Assembly: GCA_029260395.1 (NCBI GenBank)
Contig: JAJDDJ010000002.1
Span: 1 to 64,000, forward strand
Source of the DNA: Phycisphaerales bacterium
GTDB lineage: Bacteria; Planctomycetota; Phycisphaerae; Phycisphaerales; UBA1924
Direction of reading: 5' to 3'
Length of the DNA: 64,000 nt
The position numbers were made by a program, and so were the translations under genes. Shown piece by piece: positions 53,126 through 62,803 of this stretch. The notes below the pieces were generated by a model. The model was not told the origin of the DNA. It was given only the letters and a program-made list of their open reading frames with translations, and did no database searches. Positions within the stretch are counted from its first letter, which is position 1. Each line of letters starts with the position of its first letter.

Positions 53126-53149
53126 TCGAATCGTGTCAGGTTGCCGAGA

Positions 53150-54613
<1,464 letters not shown>

Positions 54614-54640
54614 GTTCGCTCCAATGAAGTGAGAGTATCT

Positions 54641-55630
54641 TTAACCCGTCGCCCGCACCCTCGCCGACGCGGCGAGCAGACCCGGCCCCGTGGCTCGAGG
54701 GTCCGCGGGCAGTTCAACAACAGCCGGGGCGTCAAAGCCCGCCTCGGCAAACATCTTGACCAGTCGCTCGCGTGAGAAGCCGAGGTGCCAGTGCCCCATC
54801 GTCTCGCGGTAGTCCTCCCGGCTGTGCTCGGTCATATCGACGACCGACATCACGCCGCCGCCGCGATCAGTTCGAAGCACGCGTGCGCATTCGCTCAGCA
54901 TCTCAACAGGATTCGCTATGTGGTGAACCACGAGCACCGCAATCGCAGCATCCACACTGTTCCTATCGAGCGGCAAAGCCGCGACCTCGCCCTCGACGAA
55001 CCGCACGTTATCGAATCGGCCAAGCCGCTTGCGAGCCGCCGCTAGCATCTCGGGCGATTGGTCCACTGCGATCACTTCGCGCACGCGAGGCGCGAGCCAC
55101 TCCGCGGCATTGCCCGTGCCGCATCCGAGGTCCGCGACCACCCAGTCCGGCGGGATAAGACTCAGCACGCCCGATGGCAGCACCCGCGAGCCGAACAGGT
55201 CTTGACGGATCGAGTCCCACTTGCCCGCGACGCGGCCGAAGTACGCCTGCGAATCTAGCGGTCGTTCCGCCAGCACCGAGTTCAGCCGATGGTCGTCCGC
55301 CTCGAATTCCACCGAGCCGCTCGCCAGCATTTCATCGCGGGCCGCGCTCCACAGGCTTCGCGGTGCGGGCTGCAGGTCGTCGAGCACCAACCGGTACAGC
55401 GCCATCGTGCCTCGCTCGCGTCGCCTAAGCCACTGGCCCTCGGTCAGCGTCTTGAGGTGCCGGCTCGCGGTGGATTGCGGCAACTGCAGCACGCTCGCCA
55501 GTTCACCGACCGTCAGCTCCTGGCCTTCGAGCACCCGGAGCATCCGGAGCCGAATCGGCTCACCGAGCTGGCCGAGCAGCGAAGCGAGATCCTGAGACGG
55601 ATTCTGTGATGGCGAAGAAAGTGTATTCAT
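54641..55630 (-). CDS. ArsR-family regulator fused to a methyltransferase domain (SahR-like)
   Basis: A 329-residue two-domain protein. Residues ~15-90 form an ArsR winged helix (LGEPIRLRMLRVLEGQELTV, LASVLQLPQSTASRHLKTL). Residues ~150-320 are a class I SAM methyltransferase fold (VVADLGCGTGNAAEWLAP, DQSPEMLAAARKRLGRFDN, DAAIAVLVVHHIANPVEML). ArsR-methyltransferase fusions of the SahR type sense S-adenosylhomocysteine and repress ahcY and methionine-cycle genes in other bacteria. Its place directly upstream of ahcY and metF fits that role, which is inference by analogy. ATCCGGAT lies just before the start and is a candidate operator. Confidence 0.85.
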   Translation of the reverse strand: MNTLSSPSQNPSQDLASLLGQLGEPIRLRMLRVLEGQELTVGELASVLQLPQSTASRHLKTLTEGQWLRRRERGTMALYRLVLDDLQPAPRSLWSAARDEMLASGSVEFEADDHRLNSVLAERPLDSQAYFGRVAGKWDSIRQDLFGSRVLPSGVLSLIPPDWVVADLGCGTGNAAEWLAPRVREVIAVDQSPEMLAAARKRLGRFDNVRFVEGEVAALPLDRNSVDAAIAVLVVHHIANPVEMLSECARVLRTDRGGGVMSVVDMTEHSREDYRETMGHWHLGFSRERLVKMFAEAGFDAPAVVELPADPRATGPGLLAASARVRATG

Positions 55631-55636
55631 CCGTGT

Positions 55637-55644
55637 ATCCGGAT
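55637..55644. promoter_or_regulatory. Palindrome before the SahR-like gene
   Basis: ATCCGGAT is a perfect 8-bp palindrome 7 bases upstream of the start codon, inside the run GATACATCCGGATACACGG on the minus strand with repeated ATACA. It is a candidate ArsR-type operator for self-repression. Confidence 0.45.
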
Positions 55645-55646
55645 GT

Positions 55647-55674
55647 ATCGTAGATACCAGAAGAGTAGCGTCAA
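55647..55674 (-). promoter_or_regulatory. Candidate promoter of the SahR-like/ahcY/metF operon
   Basis: TTGACG (-35) and TACGAT (-10) are separated by 16 bases on the minus strand, with the -10 ending 17 bases before the start codon. The palindrome lies immediately downstream, so a bound repressor would block this promoter. Confidence 0.45.
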
Positions 55675-55743
55675 GGCAGCCGGTAAGAATACCGTCATCA
55701 CTCCAAATGCGCGGTTCTATCGGACGTGCCGCTCACATCAGAG

Positions 55744-56445
55744 TCAGCGCCTGATTCTGCCCATCGGAACCAGACGGGCGGTGGGGCCCGGCACATCGCC
55801 CGCTTGCCGGATGGCGTACGTCGCCTCGGAGTCATCAAGGTCGAACCACAGCACCATCTTCCAGCGGTTCAACGCCTCCCGCGGCCGATTCGTACGCTCG
55901 TAGAACCTCGCCAGCGCCCGTTGGGGCCGGTCGTCCATGCGTCCCGCAAGGTCCGCCGCCGACAGCAGCGCCTGCTCTTGACCATCGGGGTCGCCGGCCT
56001 TACCCAAGAACTCGCCCATCAGCAGGTAGTCCTCAAAATCTCCAGTCGATTGCGCACGGGCCAGCAGTACTTCTTCGAGCACGTCGACCCGTTCGAGCTC
56101 GGTGAGCACCTCGGCGTAGGCCCTGACGTACACAGGGCTTGCGGGATCCAGTCCGTGAGCGATGGCAAGGTGTTCCGCAGCCCGGCCCAGGTCGCCGTTG
56201 GCAGCGAGCGAACGGCCTAGTTCGTACTGATATTGCGCCCGGCCGGGGGCGAGTTCGATCACTCTCTCTTGGAATGCGACCGCGTCCCCATACCGCCCCT
56301 GCACGTACGCAGTGTTGCCGTGGGCACGCATCATCGGCACGGGCCGCGAGGCACACCCGCCCGCAAACGACCCAAGCACGCCCATCGCGATCGCAATCAG
56401 CGGGAGTACAAGGCGGGCGCGCGACGTGGAGGGCTGGATAGGCAT
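55744..56445 (-). CDS. TPR-containing lipoprotein
   Basis: A 233-residue protein with a lipoprotein signal ending in FAGGC (Cys ~31) and at least three TPR-like helix pairs: GNTAYVQGRYGDAVAFQERV, AQYQYELGRSLAANGDLGRA, and YVRAYAEVLTELERVDVLEE. TPR lipoproteins hold envelope protein complexes. It follows nothing in its direction closely; the 3'-phosphoesterase-like gene is divergent, 35 bases away. The partner is unknown. Confidence 0.82.
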   Translation of the reverse strand: MPIQPSTSRARLVLPLIAIAMGVLGSFAGGCASRPVPMMRAHGNTAYVQGRYGDAVAFQERVIELAPGRAQYQYELGRSLAANGDLGRAAEHLAIAHGLDPASPVYVRAYAEVLTELERVDVLEEVLLARAQSTGDFEDYLLMGEFLGKAGDPDGQEQALLSAADLAGRMDDRPQRALARFYERTNRPREALNRWKMVLWFDLDDSEATYAIRQAGDVPGPTARLVPMGRIRR

Positions 56446-56480
56446 GCCCGATGGTATCCGTCGCGCGGTATGCTCGCCCC

Positions 56481-56876
56481 ATGGCGAGCACCGTTGTGCT
56501 TAGGCACGAGATGCCCGATGGGTCGCACCACTTCGATTGGCTGTTCGAGCGCCCCGGCTTGCCGGGCTCCGATCCCGACGCCCGGGTTCTCGTCGCGTTC
56601 AGGCTCCGCGAGCCGCCCTCGGGCGCCTCGACCCTTGATGCCGAGCGGTTGGCTGACCATCGCAGGCTCTATTTGCACTACGAGGGGCCGATCTCAGCAG
56701 GCAGGGGCGACGTCTACCGCGTCGATCACGGCGAGTGCGAGATTCTCCGCGACGACGATGCGGGCTTCGAGGTGCTCGTGACCGTGGGTGATTCCGAACG
56801 ACCCCAGTTGTGGGTGGGGCTGCCGGTAGCCGGTCCGGTCTGGCGACTGGTGAAGCACAACCCCGTGGGTCGATGA
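56481..56876 (+). CDS. LigD N-terminal (3'-phosphoesterase)-like domain protein
   Basis: A 131-residue stand-alone protein resembling the DNA-ligase-D N-terminal phosphoesterase fold: VVLRHEMPDGSHHFDWLFE carries the active-site His-x-x-x-x-x-His-x-Asp pattern, and RLADHRRLYLHYEGPISAGR then GDVYRVDHGECEIL follows. LigD phosphoesterase trims 3' ends during end joining; stand-alone versions of this fold exist in Planctomycetes but are uncharacterised. It ends 7 bases before asnB in the same direction, so the two are likely co-transcribed, with no obvious functional link. Confidence 0.72.
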   Translation: MASTVVLRHEMPDGSHHFDWLFERPGLPGSDPDARVLVAFRLREPPSGASTLDAERLADHRRLYLHYEGPISAGRGDVYRVDHGECEILRDDDAGFEVLVTVGDSERPQLWVGLPVAGPVWRLVKHNPVGR

Positions 56877-56883
56877 ACCCAGT

Positions 56884-58695
56884 ATGTGCGGCCTGGTCGG
56901 CATCGTGACATCCCGTGCGCATTCGCTCGCGCTCGAACCGGGCGTGCTGGAAGTCATGCGCGACCGCCTGAGCCATCGCGGCCCCGACGGCGCCGGCGCT
57001 TGGACCGATGACCACGCCGCCTTGGGGCATCGCAGGCTGGCGATCCTTGATCCGTCGCCCGCTGGTCATCAGCCGTACATGGCTCGGCAGGACGGCTCGG
57101 TGCTTGTCTACAACGGCGAGCTCTACAACGACCGTGAGCTGCGCACCAAACTCGGACCGGCTGCTCGCTTCCGATCCTCTTGCGACACCGAAACACTCTG
57201 GCACGCGCTCGACCGGTGGGGGACCGAGGCGCCGTGCAAGCTACGCGGCATGTACGCGCTGGCGTGGTACGACGCGGCCAAGCACCGGCTTGTGCTCGCT
57301 CGCGACCCGCTGGGCATCAAGCCGTTGTACGTCTGGGAAGGCACGCTCGACGGCGTGCCCGTAATCGCGTTCGCCAGTGAACTACCGGCGCTGTTCGAGT
57401 GTCCGGGGATCGAGCCCTCGCCCGACATGCTGGGCGTGAGCGCGTACCTCAGCACGATCCGAACCGTCAACGGCTCGCGCACCATGTTCGCTGGCGTCCG
57501 CTCGCTGCTTCCGGGCGAGGTCGTCGAGTTCGACCTTTCAGGCGAGCGTCCGCGTCTCATCCAATCTGATCGGGTTCGTGTTGGGCAGCTTGCGAACGAT
57601 GCAGCGTTCGAATCGGCCTTTGAAGACAGCGTGCACCGGCACCTGCGGTCGGACGTGCCGCTGTGCGCCCTGCTCTCGGGCGGGCTCGACAGCTCCGCCA
57701 TCTGCGCTTCCGCAAGGCCCCATCTCGATAGCCTCCACACCTACTGCGCGGGTGCGCAACCCAAAGATGCTGGCGACGATCTCGCATCGGCTGCGTTGGT
57801 GGCGGGGCACCTGGGCACCGCGCACACCTCGCTCGAACTCGACGAGCAGATGTTTGTCGCGACCTGGGAGACGATGACCAACGCGCTCGGCGTGCCGCTG
57901 TCCACTCCCAACGAGACCGCGATCCACCTGCTCTGCCGGGCCATGCGCCGCGATGGTAAGCGAGTCACGCTCTCGGGCGAGGGCGCCGACGAGCTGCTCG
58001 GCGGGTACGAAGCGCCGATGTCCGCTGCGGCGGCGCACATCGCCTCGGGCAATGCCGATCCCGGACTCTTTCAGCTCACTTCGAACTCGTGGTGCCCGCT
58101 CGATCTCAAGGCGAGCGTGCTCACGCCCGACGCGTTCGCGCTCGCCGAGGCAGACCAGTGGCTCACAGATTACTACCGGACCACGTTCGCCGAGTGCGCG
58201 CAAGACGCCACTAGCCCACTCGCAGCACACCTGCGATTCCATCGCACGGTCAATCTCACCGGTCTGCTCGGTCGGCTTGATTCCGCGTCCATGCTCGCGT
58301 CGATCGAGGGGCGAACACCGTTTGCCGATATCGCGCTCGCAGGTTGCGCAGAGGCCCTGCCGATGGCCGATCGTTACGCGCGTGAGCATCCGCTGCGGAC
58401 CAAGATCGCGCTTCGGCGTGCGTTCCAGCAGCGTCTACCCGCTTCGATCGTGGATCGCCCGAAGGCGAGCTTTCCATTGCCGTTCGAGCGTTGGATGAGC
58501 GGACCCGCACGAAATGCCATCGCTAGCGACTGGATCCGTTCGGTCATCTCGCCAGAAGCGCTCGCGCTTACCACCTCGGCCCCGCACACGCACTGGCGGC
58601 TCGCGTGGCCCATCATCAACCTCGCGCTCTGGGGCGAGCGGTGGTGGGGCGACGGCGCCGCACGCTCCTCAGAGACCGTCGAAGCAACGGTCTAG
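56884..58695 (+). CDS. asnB: Asparagine synthase (glutamine-hydrolysing)
   Basis: AsnB makes asparagine from aspartate, ATP and glutamine. The 603-residue protein begins MCGLVGIV with the N-terminal Cys nucleophile of the glutaminase domain, then LSHRGPDGAGAWTDDHAALG and VYNGELYNDRELRT. The synthetase domain has VPLCALLSGGLDSSAICASA, the SGGLDSS PP-loop, and SGEGADELLGGYEAP. The nucleophile Cys at position 2 requires removal of the initiator Met. Some members of the family act in exopolysaccharide or lasso-peptide pathways, but no such genes are adjacent. It ends 4 bases into the uvrA 3' end, tail to tail. Confidence 0.92.
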   Translation: MCGLVGIVTSRAHSLALEPGVLEVMRDRLSHRGPDGAGAWTDDHAALGHRRLAILDPSPAGHQPYMARQDGSVLVYNGELYNDRELRTKLGPAARFRSSCDTETLWHALDRWGTEAPCKLRGMYALAWYDAAKHRLVLARDPLGIKPLYVWEGTLDGVPVIAFASELPALFECPGIEPSPDMLGVSAYLSTIRTVNGSRTMFAGVRSLLPGEVVEFDLSGERPRLIQSDRVRVGQLANDAAFESAFEDSVHRHLRSDVPLCALLSGGLDSSAICASARPHLDSLHTYCAGAQPKDAGDDLASAALVAGHLGTAHTSLELDEQMFVATWETMTNALGVPLSTPNETAIHLLCRAMRRDGKRVTLSGEGADELLGGYEAPMSAAAAHIASGNADPGLFQLTSNSWCPLDLKASVLTPDAFALAEADQWLTDYYRTTFAECAQDATSPLAAHLRFHRTVNLTGLLGRLDSASMLASIEGRTPFADIALAGCAEALPMADRYAREHPLRTKIALRRAFQQRLPASIVDRPKASFPLPFERWMSGPARNAIASDWIRSVISPEALALTTSAPHTHWRLAWPIINLALWGERWWGDGAARSSETVEATV

Positions 58696-61600
58696 GCAGA
58701 GCCAAGCAGTGCTTTGAGGTAATGGCCCGTGTGGCTCGCCTTGTTCGCGGCGATCTGTTCGGGCGTACCCGTGGCCACGATCTCGCCGCCCGCGTCGCCG
58801 CCTTCTGGCCCAAGATCGATCACCCAGTCCGCGGTCTTGATGACATCGAGGTTGTGTTCGATGATGACCAGCGTGTTGCCCGCGTCGGCGAGACGGTCCA
58901 GCACGCCGATGAGCTTGCGGATGTCCTCAAAGTGAAGCCCCGTCGTCGGCTCATCGAGCACATATAACGTGCGCTCGCCCGTGCCCGTTCCGTCGGGCCT
59001 CACGCCTTTACCGAGTTCCGTTGCGAGCTTGACCCGCTGGGCCTCACCGCCGCTGAGCTGCGTCGAGGGCTGGCCGAGCGTGATGTACTCGAGGCCAACA
59101 TCGCGCAGGCACTCGACAAACCGCAGGATCTTCGGGTGGTTCTCGAAGAAGGTGCACGAGTCCTCGACGGTCATCGCGAGCACGCCCGCGATGTCCTTGC
59201 CGCGATACGTCACCTCGAGCGTCTCGCGGTTGTACCGCTTGCCGTCGCAGACCTCGCACTGCACGAACACATCCGGCAGGAAGTGCATCTCGATGCGTTT
59301 GAGCCCTTGGCCCTGGCACGCCTCGCACCGCCCCCCGCCGGCCTGGGCGGTCACGTTGAAGCTGAACCGGCCCGGCTTGTAGCCGCGGATCTTGGCTTCC
59401 TTGGTGTGCGTAAAGATCTTGCGGATCTCGTCGAAGATGCCTGTGTACGTCGCCGGGTTGCTGCGCGGCGTTCGGCCGATGGGCGACTGGTCGACCTCGA
59501 TCACGCGGTCGATCTGGTTGATGCCGTTGACCCGCGTGTGCTTGCCCGGCATATCCCGCGAGCCGAGCAGGTGCTTCCTGCACGCCTTGAGCAGGATGCC
59601 GTTGACCAGCGTGCTCTTGCCCGAGCCCGACACGCCGGTCACGCAGACCGTGCCGCCAAGCGGGAACACCGCATCGACTTTCTTGAGGTTGTTCTCGGTG
59701 GCGCCCTTAACGATCAGCGCTCTCTTCTCGCTCAACTGCTTGCGACTTGCAGGGATTTCGATCTTCGCGCGTCCCGAAAGATAATCACCCGTCAACGAGC
59801 CCGGCGTCGCGCAGATGTCGTCGACCGTTCCCTGCGCGACGACCCGACCGCCGTGTACGCCCGGCCCAGGCCCGATATCAAGCACGTGGTCGGCGGCGCG
59901 GATCATGTCCTCGTCGTGCTCGACCACCAGCACGGTGTTGCCGATGTCCGTCAAATGCCTGAGCGTGCGAATGAGCCGGTCGTTGTCGCGCTGGTGCAAG
60001 CCGATCGTCGGCTCATCGAGCACGTAGCACGCACCGACCAGCCCGCTTCCGACCTGCGTGGCAAGGCGGATCCGCTGGGCCTCGCCGCCGCTGAGCGTCG
60101 CGGTTCGGCGGTCAAGGCTCAGATACTCCAGGCCAACCGACTGCAGAAACCGCAGCCGATTGCCCACTTCTCGCAGAATCGGCTCCGCGATCACGCTTTG
60201 CTCAGCGGTCAGCTTCAGATTGCTGAGGTAGTCCGCAGCATCGTTGATGGTCAGCCGGGCAAGCTCAGAGATGTTCAGCATCGACGCGTCGCTGACGGGC
60301 CTGCCGATGACGCTCGCCGAGAACGCCCGGTGCTTCTCCGCCTTGTGCGAACTGGTGAGCTGTACGTGCATCGCTTCGATGCGCAGCCGGTCACCGCAGC
60401 AAGCCGGGCAGGCGTGCTCGGTCTGGAACTTGTGCAGGTGGTCGCGTACCCAGCTCGATTCGGTCTTGTCGAACCACTCGCTCAGCGCCGGGATCACCCC
60501 AGCCCATTTGACCTTGAACTTCTTCTCGCTCTGCTTGTCGCTGCCGTACAGCAAGACCTCGTACAGCTCCGGGTCGATTTCGCTAACGGGCGTTGTTTGT
60601 TTGAGCCCCGCAGCCTTGCAGAACCGTCTGAGCGTTTTGGCGTAGAACATGCCGCCCGGGCCGTTCTTCTTCCACGGAGCGATGCCCCCTTGGCACACGC
60701 CCATCGACGGGTCGGGAACCACGAGCTGCTCGTCAAATTCGAGTATCGCGCCCAGCCCGTGGCAGGTTGGGCACGCACCAAAAGGCGAGTTGAAGCTAAA
60801 CAGTCTCGGCGAGATCTCTTCGATCGCGTACTCGGGCGCTTCGGGGTCAGCGAACTTCTCGCTAAAGGCGTGGTCCTGCCAGGTCCCCTCGGTCTCTCGC
60901 GCGAACAGCACCGTCCCGCCCCCGAGCCGTAAGGCCGCTTCGGTTGACTCCGCAAGCCTCTGCCGGGCGCTTTCATCGATCACCAGCCGATCGATCACGG
61001 CATCGATCGTGTGCTTCTCGTACCGCCCGAGGGCAAACGGGTTCTCGCTGTCGCTCTTGAGCACCTCCCTCAGGTCTGCGAGTTCACCGTTGACCCGCAC
61101 CCGTGCCCAGCCTTGACCGTGGAGCCGTTCGGCAGCGTCCTTGTGAAAGCCCTTTTGGCCTCGTACCAGCGGTGCGACCACCATCACGCGCTCGCCCTTG
61201 GGCCATTGCATGACAGCATCGACGATCTGGCTGGCTGCGGTTGCGGTGATGGCGCGTCCCGCGCGGGCGGTGACGGTGCCGTCCTTTGTGGTCTTGGTCG
61301 GGGCCCATGAGTATGCCACCCCGCAGCGTGCATACAGCAAGCGCAGGTAATCGTAGATCTCTGTGGTGGTGGCGACGGTCGAACGCGGGTTGTGCGAGGC
61401 CGAGCGCTGCTCGATCGCGATCGTCGGCGGGATGCCCTCGATCTCCTCGACATCCGGCTTCTTGAGCTGATCGAGGAACTGCCTCGCGTACGCCGACAGC
61501 GACTCCATGTACTTCCGCTGGCCCTCGGCGAAGATCGTGTCGAACGCGAGCGAACTCTTACCCGAGCCAGACAGCCCCGTGATGACCACGAGCTGGTCGC

Positions 61601-61838
61601 GGGGAATCTCGACATCGATGTTCTTGAGGTTGTGCTCCCGCGCGCCGCGCACACGGATGTACTTACCCGCCGAGCCAGACTCGATCGGCCCGCTTGGCTT
61701 GCCTGTCGTGCTTGGTTTGCTTGGCTTCGGCTCGACGACCGATGCAGCCGCCTTGGCTGGCTTCTTGCTCGGCGATTTGCCCGCTTCTTTGCCAGTGGCT
61801 TTGGCTGCTGTTCGCTTGGATGATGCCCGCTTGGCCAT
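58692..61838 (-). CDS. uvrA: Excinuclease ABC subunit A with Lys/Ala-rich N-terminal tail
   Basis: UvrA finds DNA damage for nucleotide-excision repair. The 1048-residue protein has two ABC modules: Walker [21 protein letters not shown] and [19 protein letters not shown], signatures [16 protein letters not shown] and [16 protein letters not shown], Walker [15 protein letters not shown] and [14 protein letters not shown], and zinc-finger Cys pairs ([24 protein letters not shown]). Residues 1 to ~58, not found in E. coli UvrA, are Lys/Ala/Ser-rich ([20 protein letters not shown]), like the tail of the DksA-like protein in this window. The ATG at 61838 is chosen; upstream codons are low complexity. 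Confidence 0.95.
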   Translation of the reverse strand: MAKRASSKRTAAKATGKEAGKSPSKKPAKAAASVVEPKPSKPSTTGKPSGPIESGSAGKYIRVRGAREHNLKNIDVEIPRDQLVVITGLSGSGKSSLAFDTIFAEGQRKYMESLSAYARQFLDQLKKPDVEEIEGIPPTIAIEQRSASHNPRSTVATTTEIYDYLRLLYARCGVAYSWAPTKTTKDGTVTARAGRAITATAASQIVDAVMQWPKGERVMVVAPLVRGQKGFHKDAAERLHGQGWARVRVNGELADLREVLKSDSENPFALGRYEKHTIDAVIDRLVIDESARQRLAESTEAALRLGGGTVLFARETEGTWQDHAFSEKFADPEAPEYAIEEISPRLFSFNSPFGACPTCHGLGAILEFDEQLVVPDPSMGVCQGGIAPWKKNGPGGMFYAKTLRRFCKAAGLKQTTPVSEIDPELYEVLLYGSDKQSEKKFKVKWAGVIPALSEWFDKTESSWVRDHLHKFQTEHACPACCGDRLRIEAMHVQLTSSHKAEKHRAFSASVIGRPVSDASMLNISELARLTINDAADYLSNLKLTAEQSVIAEPILREVGNRLRFLQSVGLEYLSLDRRTATLSGGEAQRIRLATQVGSGLVGACYVLDEPTIGLHQRDNDRLIRTLRHLTDIGNTVLVVEHDEDMIRAADHVLDIGPGPGVHGGRVVAQGTVDDICATPGSLTGDYLSGRAKIEIPASRKQLSEKRALIVKGATENNLKKVDAVFPLGGTVCVTGVSGSGKSTLVNGILLKACRKHLLGSRDMPGKHTRVNGINQIDRVIEVDQSPIGRTPRSNPATYTGIFDEIRKIFTHTKEAKIRGYKPGRFSFNVTAQAGGGRCEACQGQGLKRIEMHFLPDVFVQCEVCDGKRYNRETLEVTYRGKDIAGVLAMTVEDSCTFFENHPKILRFVECLRDVGLEYITLGQPSTQLSGGEAQRVKLATELGKGVRPDGTGTGERTLYVLDEPTTGLHFEDIRKLIGVLDRLADAGNTLVIIEHNLDVIKTADWVIDLGPEGGDAGGEIVATGTPEQIAANKASHTGHYLKALLGSA

Positions 61839-61908
61839 GGCCTCTCCCTCCGTGGGGGCGATGCTAGGCCTGGCTTCCCGATCCGTTGCCAGCCTCCGCT
61901 CACGCGAC

Positions 61909-62133
61909 CTACCGCGTCTCGTCGGGCGGCGCCGGCTGGGTCGGCGAGGCGGCTTGGGACGCATCTTGCTGCGCCGGAGCGGGACCTGTGGGCGGGCTGC
62001 TCATCTGCTTGAACCGCTGAATCATGCTCAGGAACACCAGACCTATCGCGATCCCGAACAGGTACATGCTCAGCCGTTTGAGAAAGTCGCGCCTAGGCGA
62101 GTGTCGCGGTGTGGATGGCTGACCGGGGCGCAT
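61909..62133 (-). CDS. Small single-pass membrane protein
   Basis: A 74-residue protein with a basic N terminus ([14 protein letters not shown]), one membrane helix ([15 protein letters not shown]), and a soluble tail rich in Pro, Ala and Gln ([20 protein letters not shown]). It is on the minus strand between uvrA and the HAD gene, 13 bases after the HAD stop, so it may belong to the truD-HAD operon. Function unknown; the layout suggests a small anchor. Confidence 0.7.
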   Translation of the reverse strand: MRPGQPSTPRHSPRRDFLKRLSMYLFGIAIGLVFLSMIQRFKQMSSPPTGPAPAQQDASQAASPTQPAPPDETR

Positions 62134-62146
62134 GGCGGACTCTAGT

Positions 62147-62803
62147 TCAAACGTCGATCCCGAGTGACGCGAGGTGCCCCCTGATCTGGTCTGCGGGGTC
62201 ACCATCGTGATCGATCTGCTCGCTCCGCCACCCACGGCGGCGCGCCGATGCGACGTTCTCCTCGAGATCATCGAAAAACACGATCCGCTCAGGCCTTGCA
62301 CCCGTCTGCACTTCAAGCGACCGGTAGATAGCCTCGTCCGGCTTGACCTGCCCAAGCAAGTGGCTGCCCAAGCGGACGTCGAGCGTGCCAACCGTCGGGA
62401 AGTCCGGCTCCGAGCCATCCGCCGAGGGCAAATGCCTGCGCCAATGGCCCGCATTCGTGTTGCTGAGCAGGGCTGTGCGCACGTGCTCGACTGCGTTGAG
62501 CCGTGCGATGAGTTCGGCCATGCCCGGGTACTCCGAGATGAGCCAGGCGTCATGCAATCGAGCTGCATCGCCTGAGCTCAACCTGCCTTCGGTGAGCCGC
62601 GAGAGCCCGTCACAAAAAAAGGCGCAATCGATCTCGCCGAGCTGGTACCGCTGAGCAAGAGCGGATCTCGCTTCAGCCATCCCAGGCTTGAAGTCGTCTG
62701 CGTCGGTGGTCAGCCCCGCCCGCTCGCAGCCCTCTTCCCACGATCTACAGATGCGCAGCACGACCCCGCCCCAGTCGAACACTACCGTGATCCGGTCGCT
62801 CAC
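62147..62803 (-). CDS. HAD-family hydrolase
   Basis: A 218-residue HAD phosphatase of the subclass with an alpha-helical cap between motifs I and II. Motif I is VVFDWGGVVL with the nucleophile Asp; motif II is TALLSNTNAG; the Lys of motif III is in LLGQVKPDEAIYR; and motif IV is IVFFDDLEENVASARRRG. The second Asp of the usual DxD is Gly here (DWG), seen in some HAD members related to FMN and haloacid dehalogenase-like proteins. The substrate is unknown. Its ATG overlaps the stop of truD (62800-62803). Confidence 0.87.
   Translation of the reverse strand: MSDRITVVFDWGGVVLRICRSWEEGCERAGLTTDADDFKPGMAEARSALAQRYQLGEIDCAFFCDGLSRLTEGRLSSGDAARLHDAWLISEYPGMAELIARLNAVEHVRTALLSNTNAGHWRRHLPSADGSEPDFPTVGTLDVRLGSHLLGQVKPDEAIYRSLEVQTGARPERIVFFDDLEENVASARRRGWRSEQIDHDGDPADQIRGHLASLGIDV

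Noticed and set aside
53058-53149. A possible SAH or SAM riboswitch before metF.
   Set aside because: Only one simple hairpin can be drawn in the 92-base gap and I could not match it to a known riboswitch consensus by eye. A covariance-model search would decide.
59136-60932. Long open frame antisense to uvrA.
   Set aside because: Same explanation as the ahcY shadow; the forward gene has all UvrA motifs.
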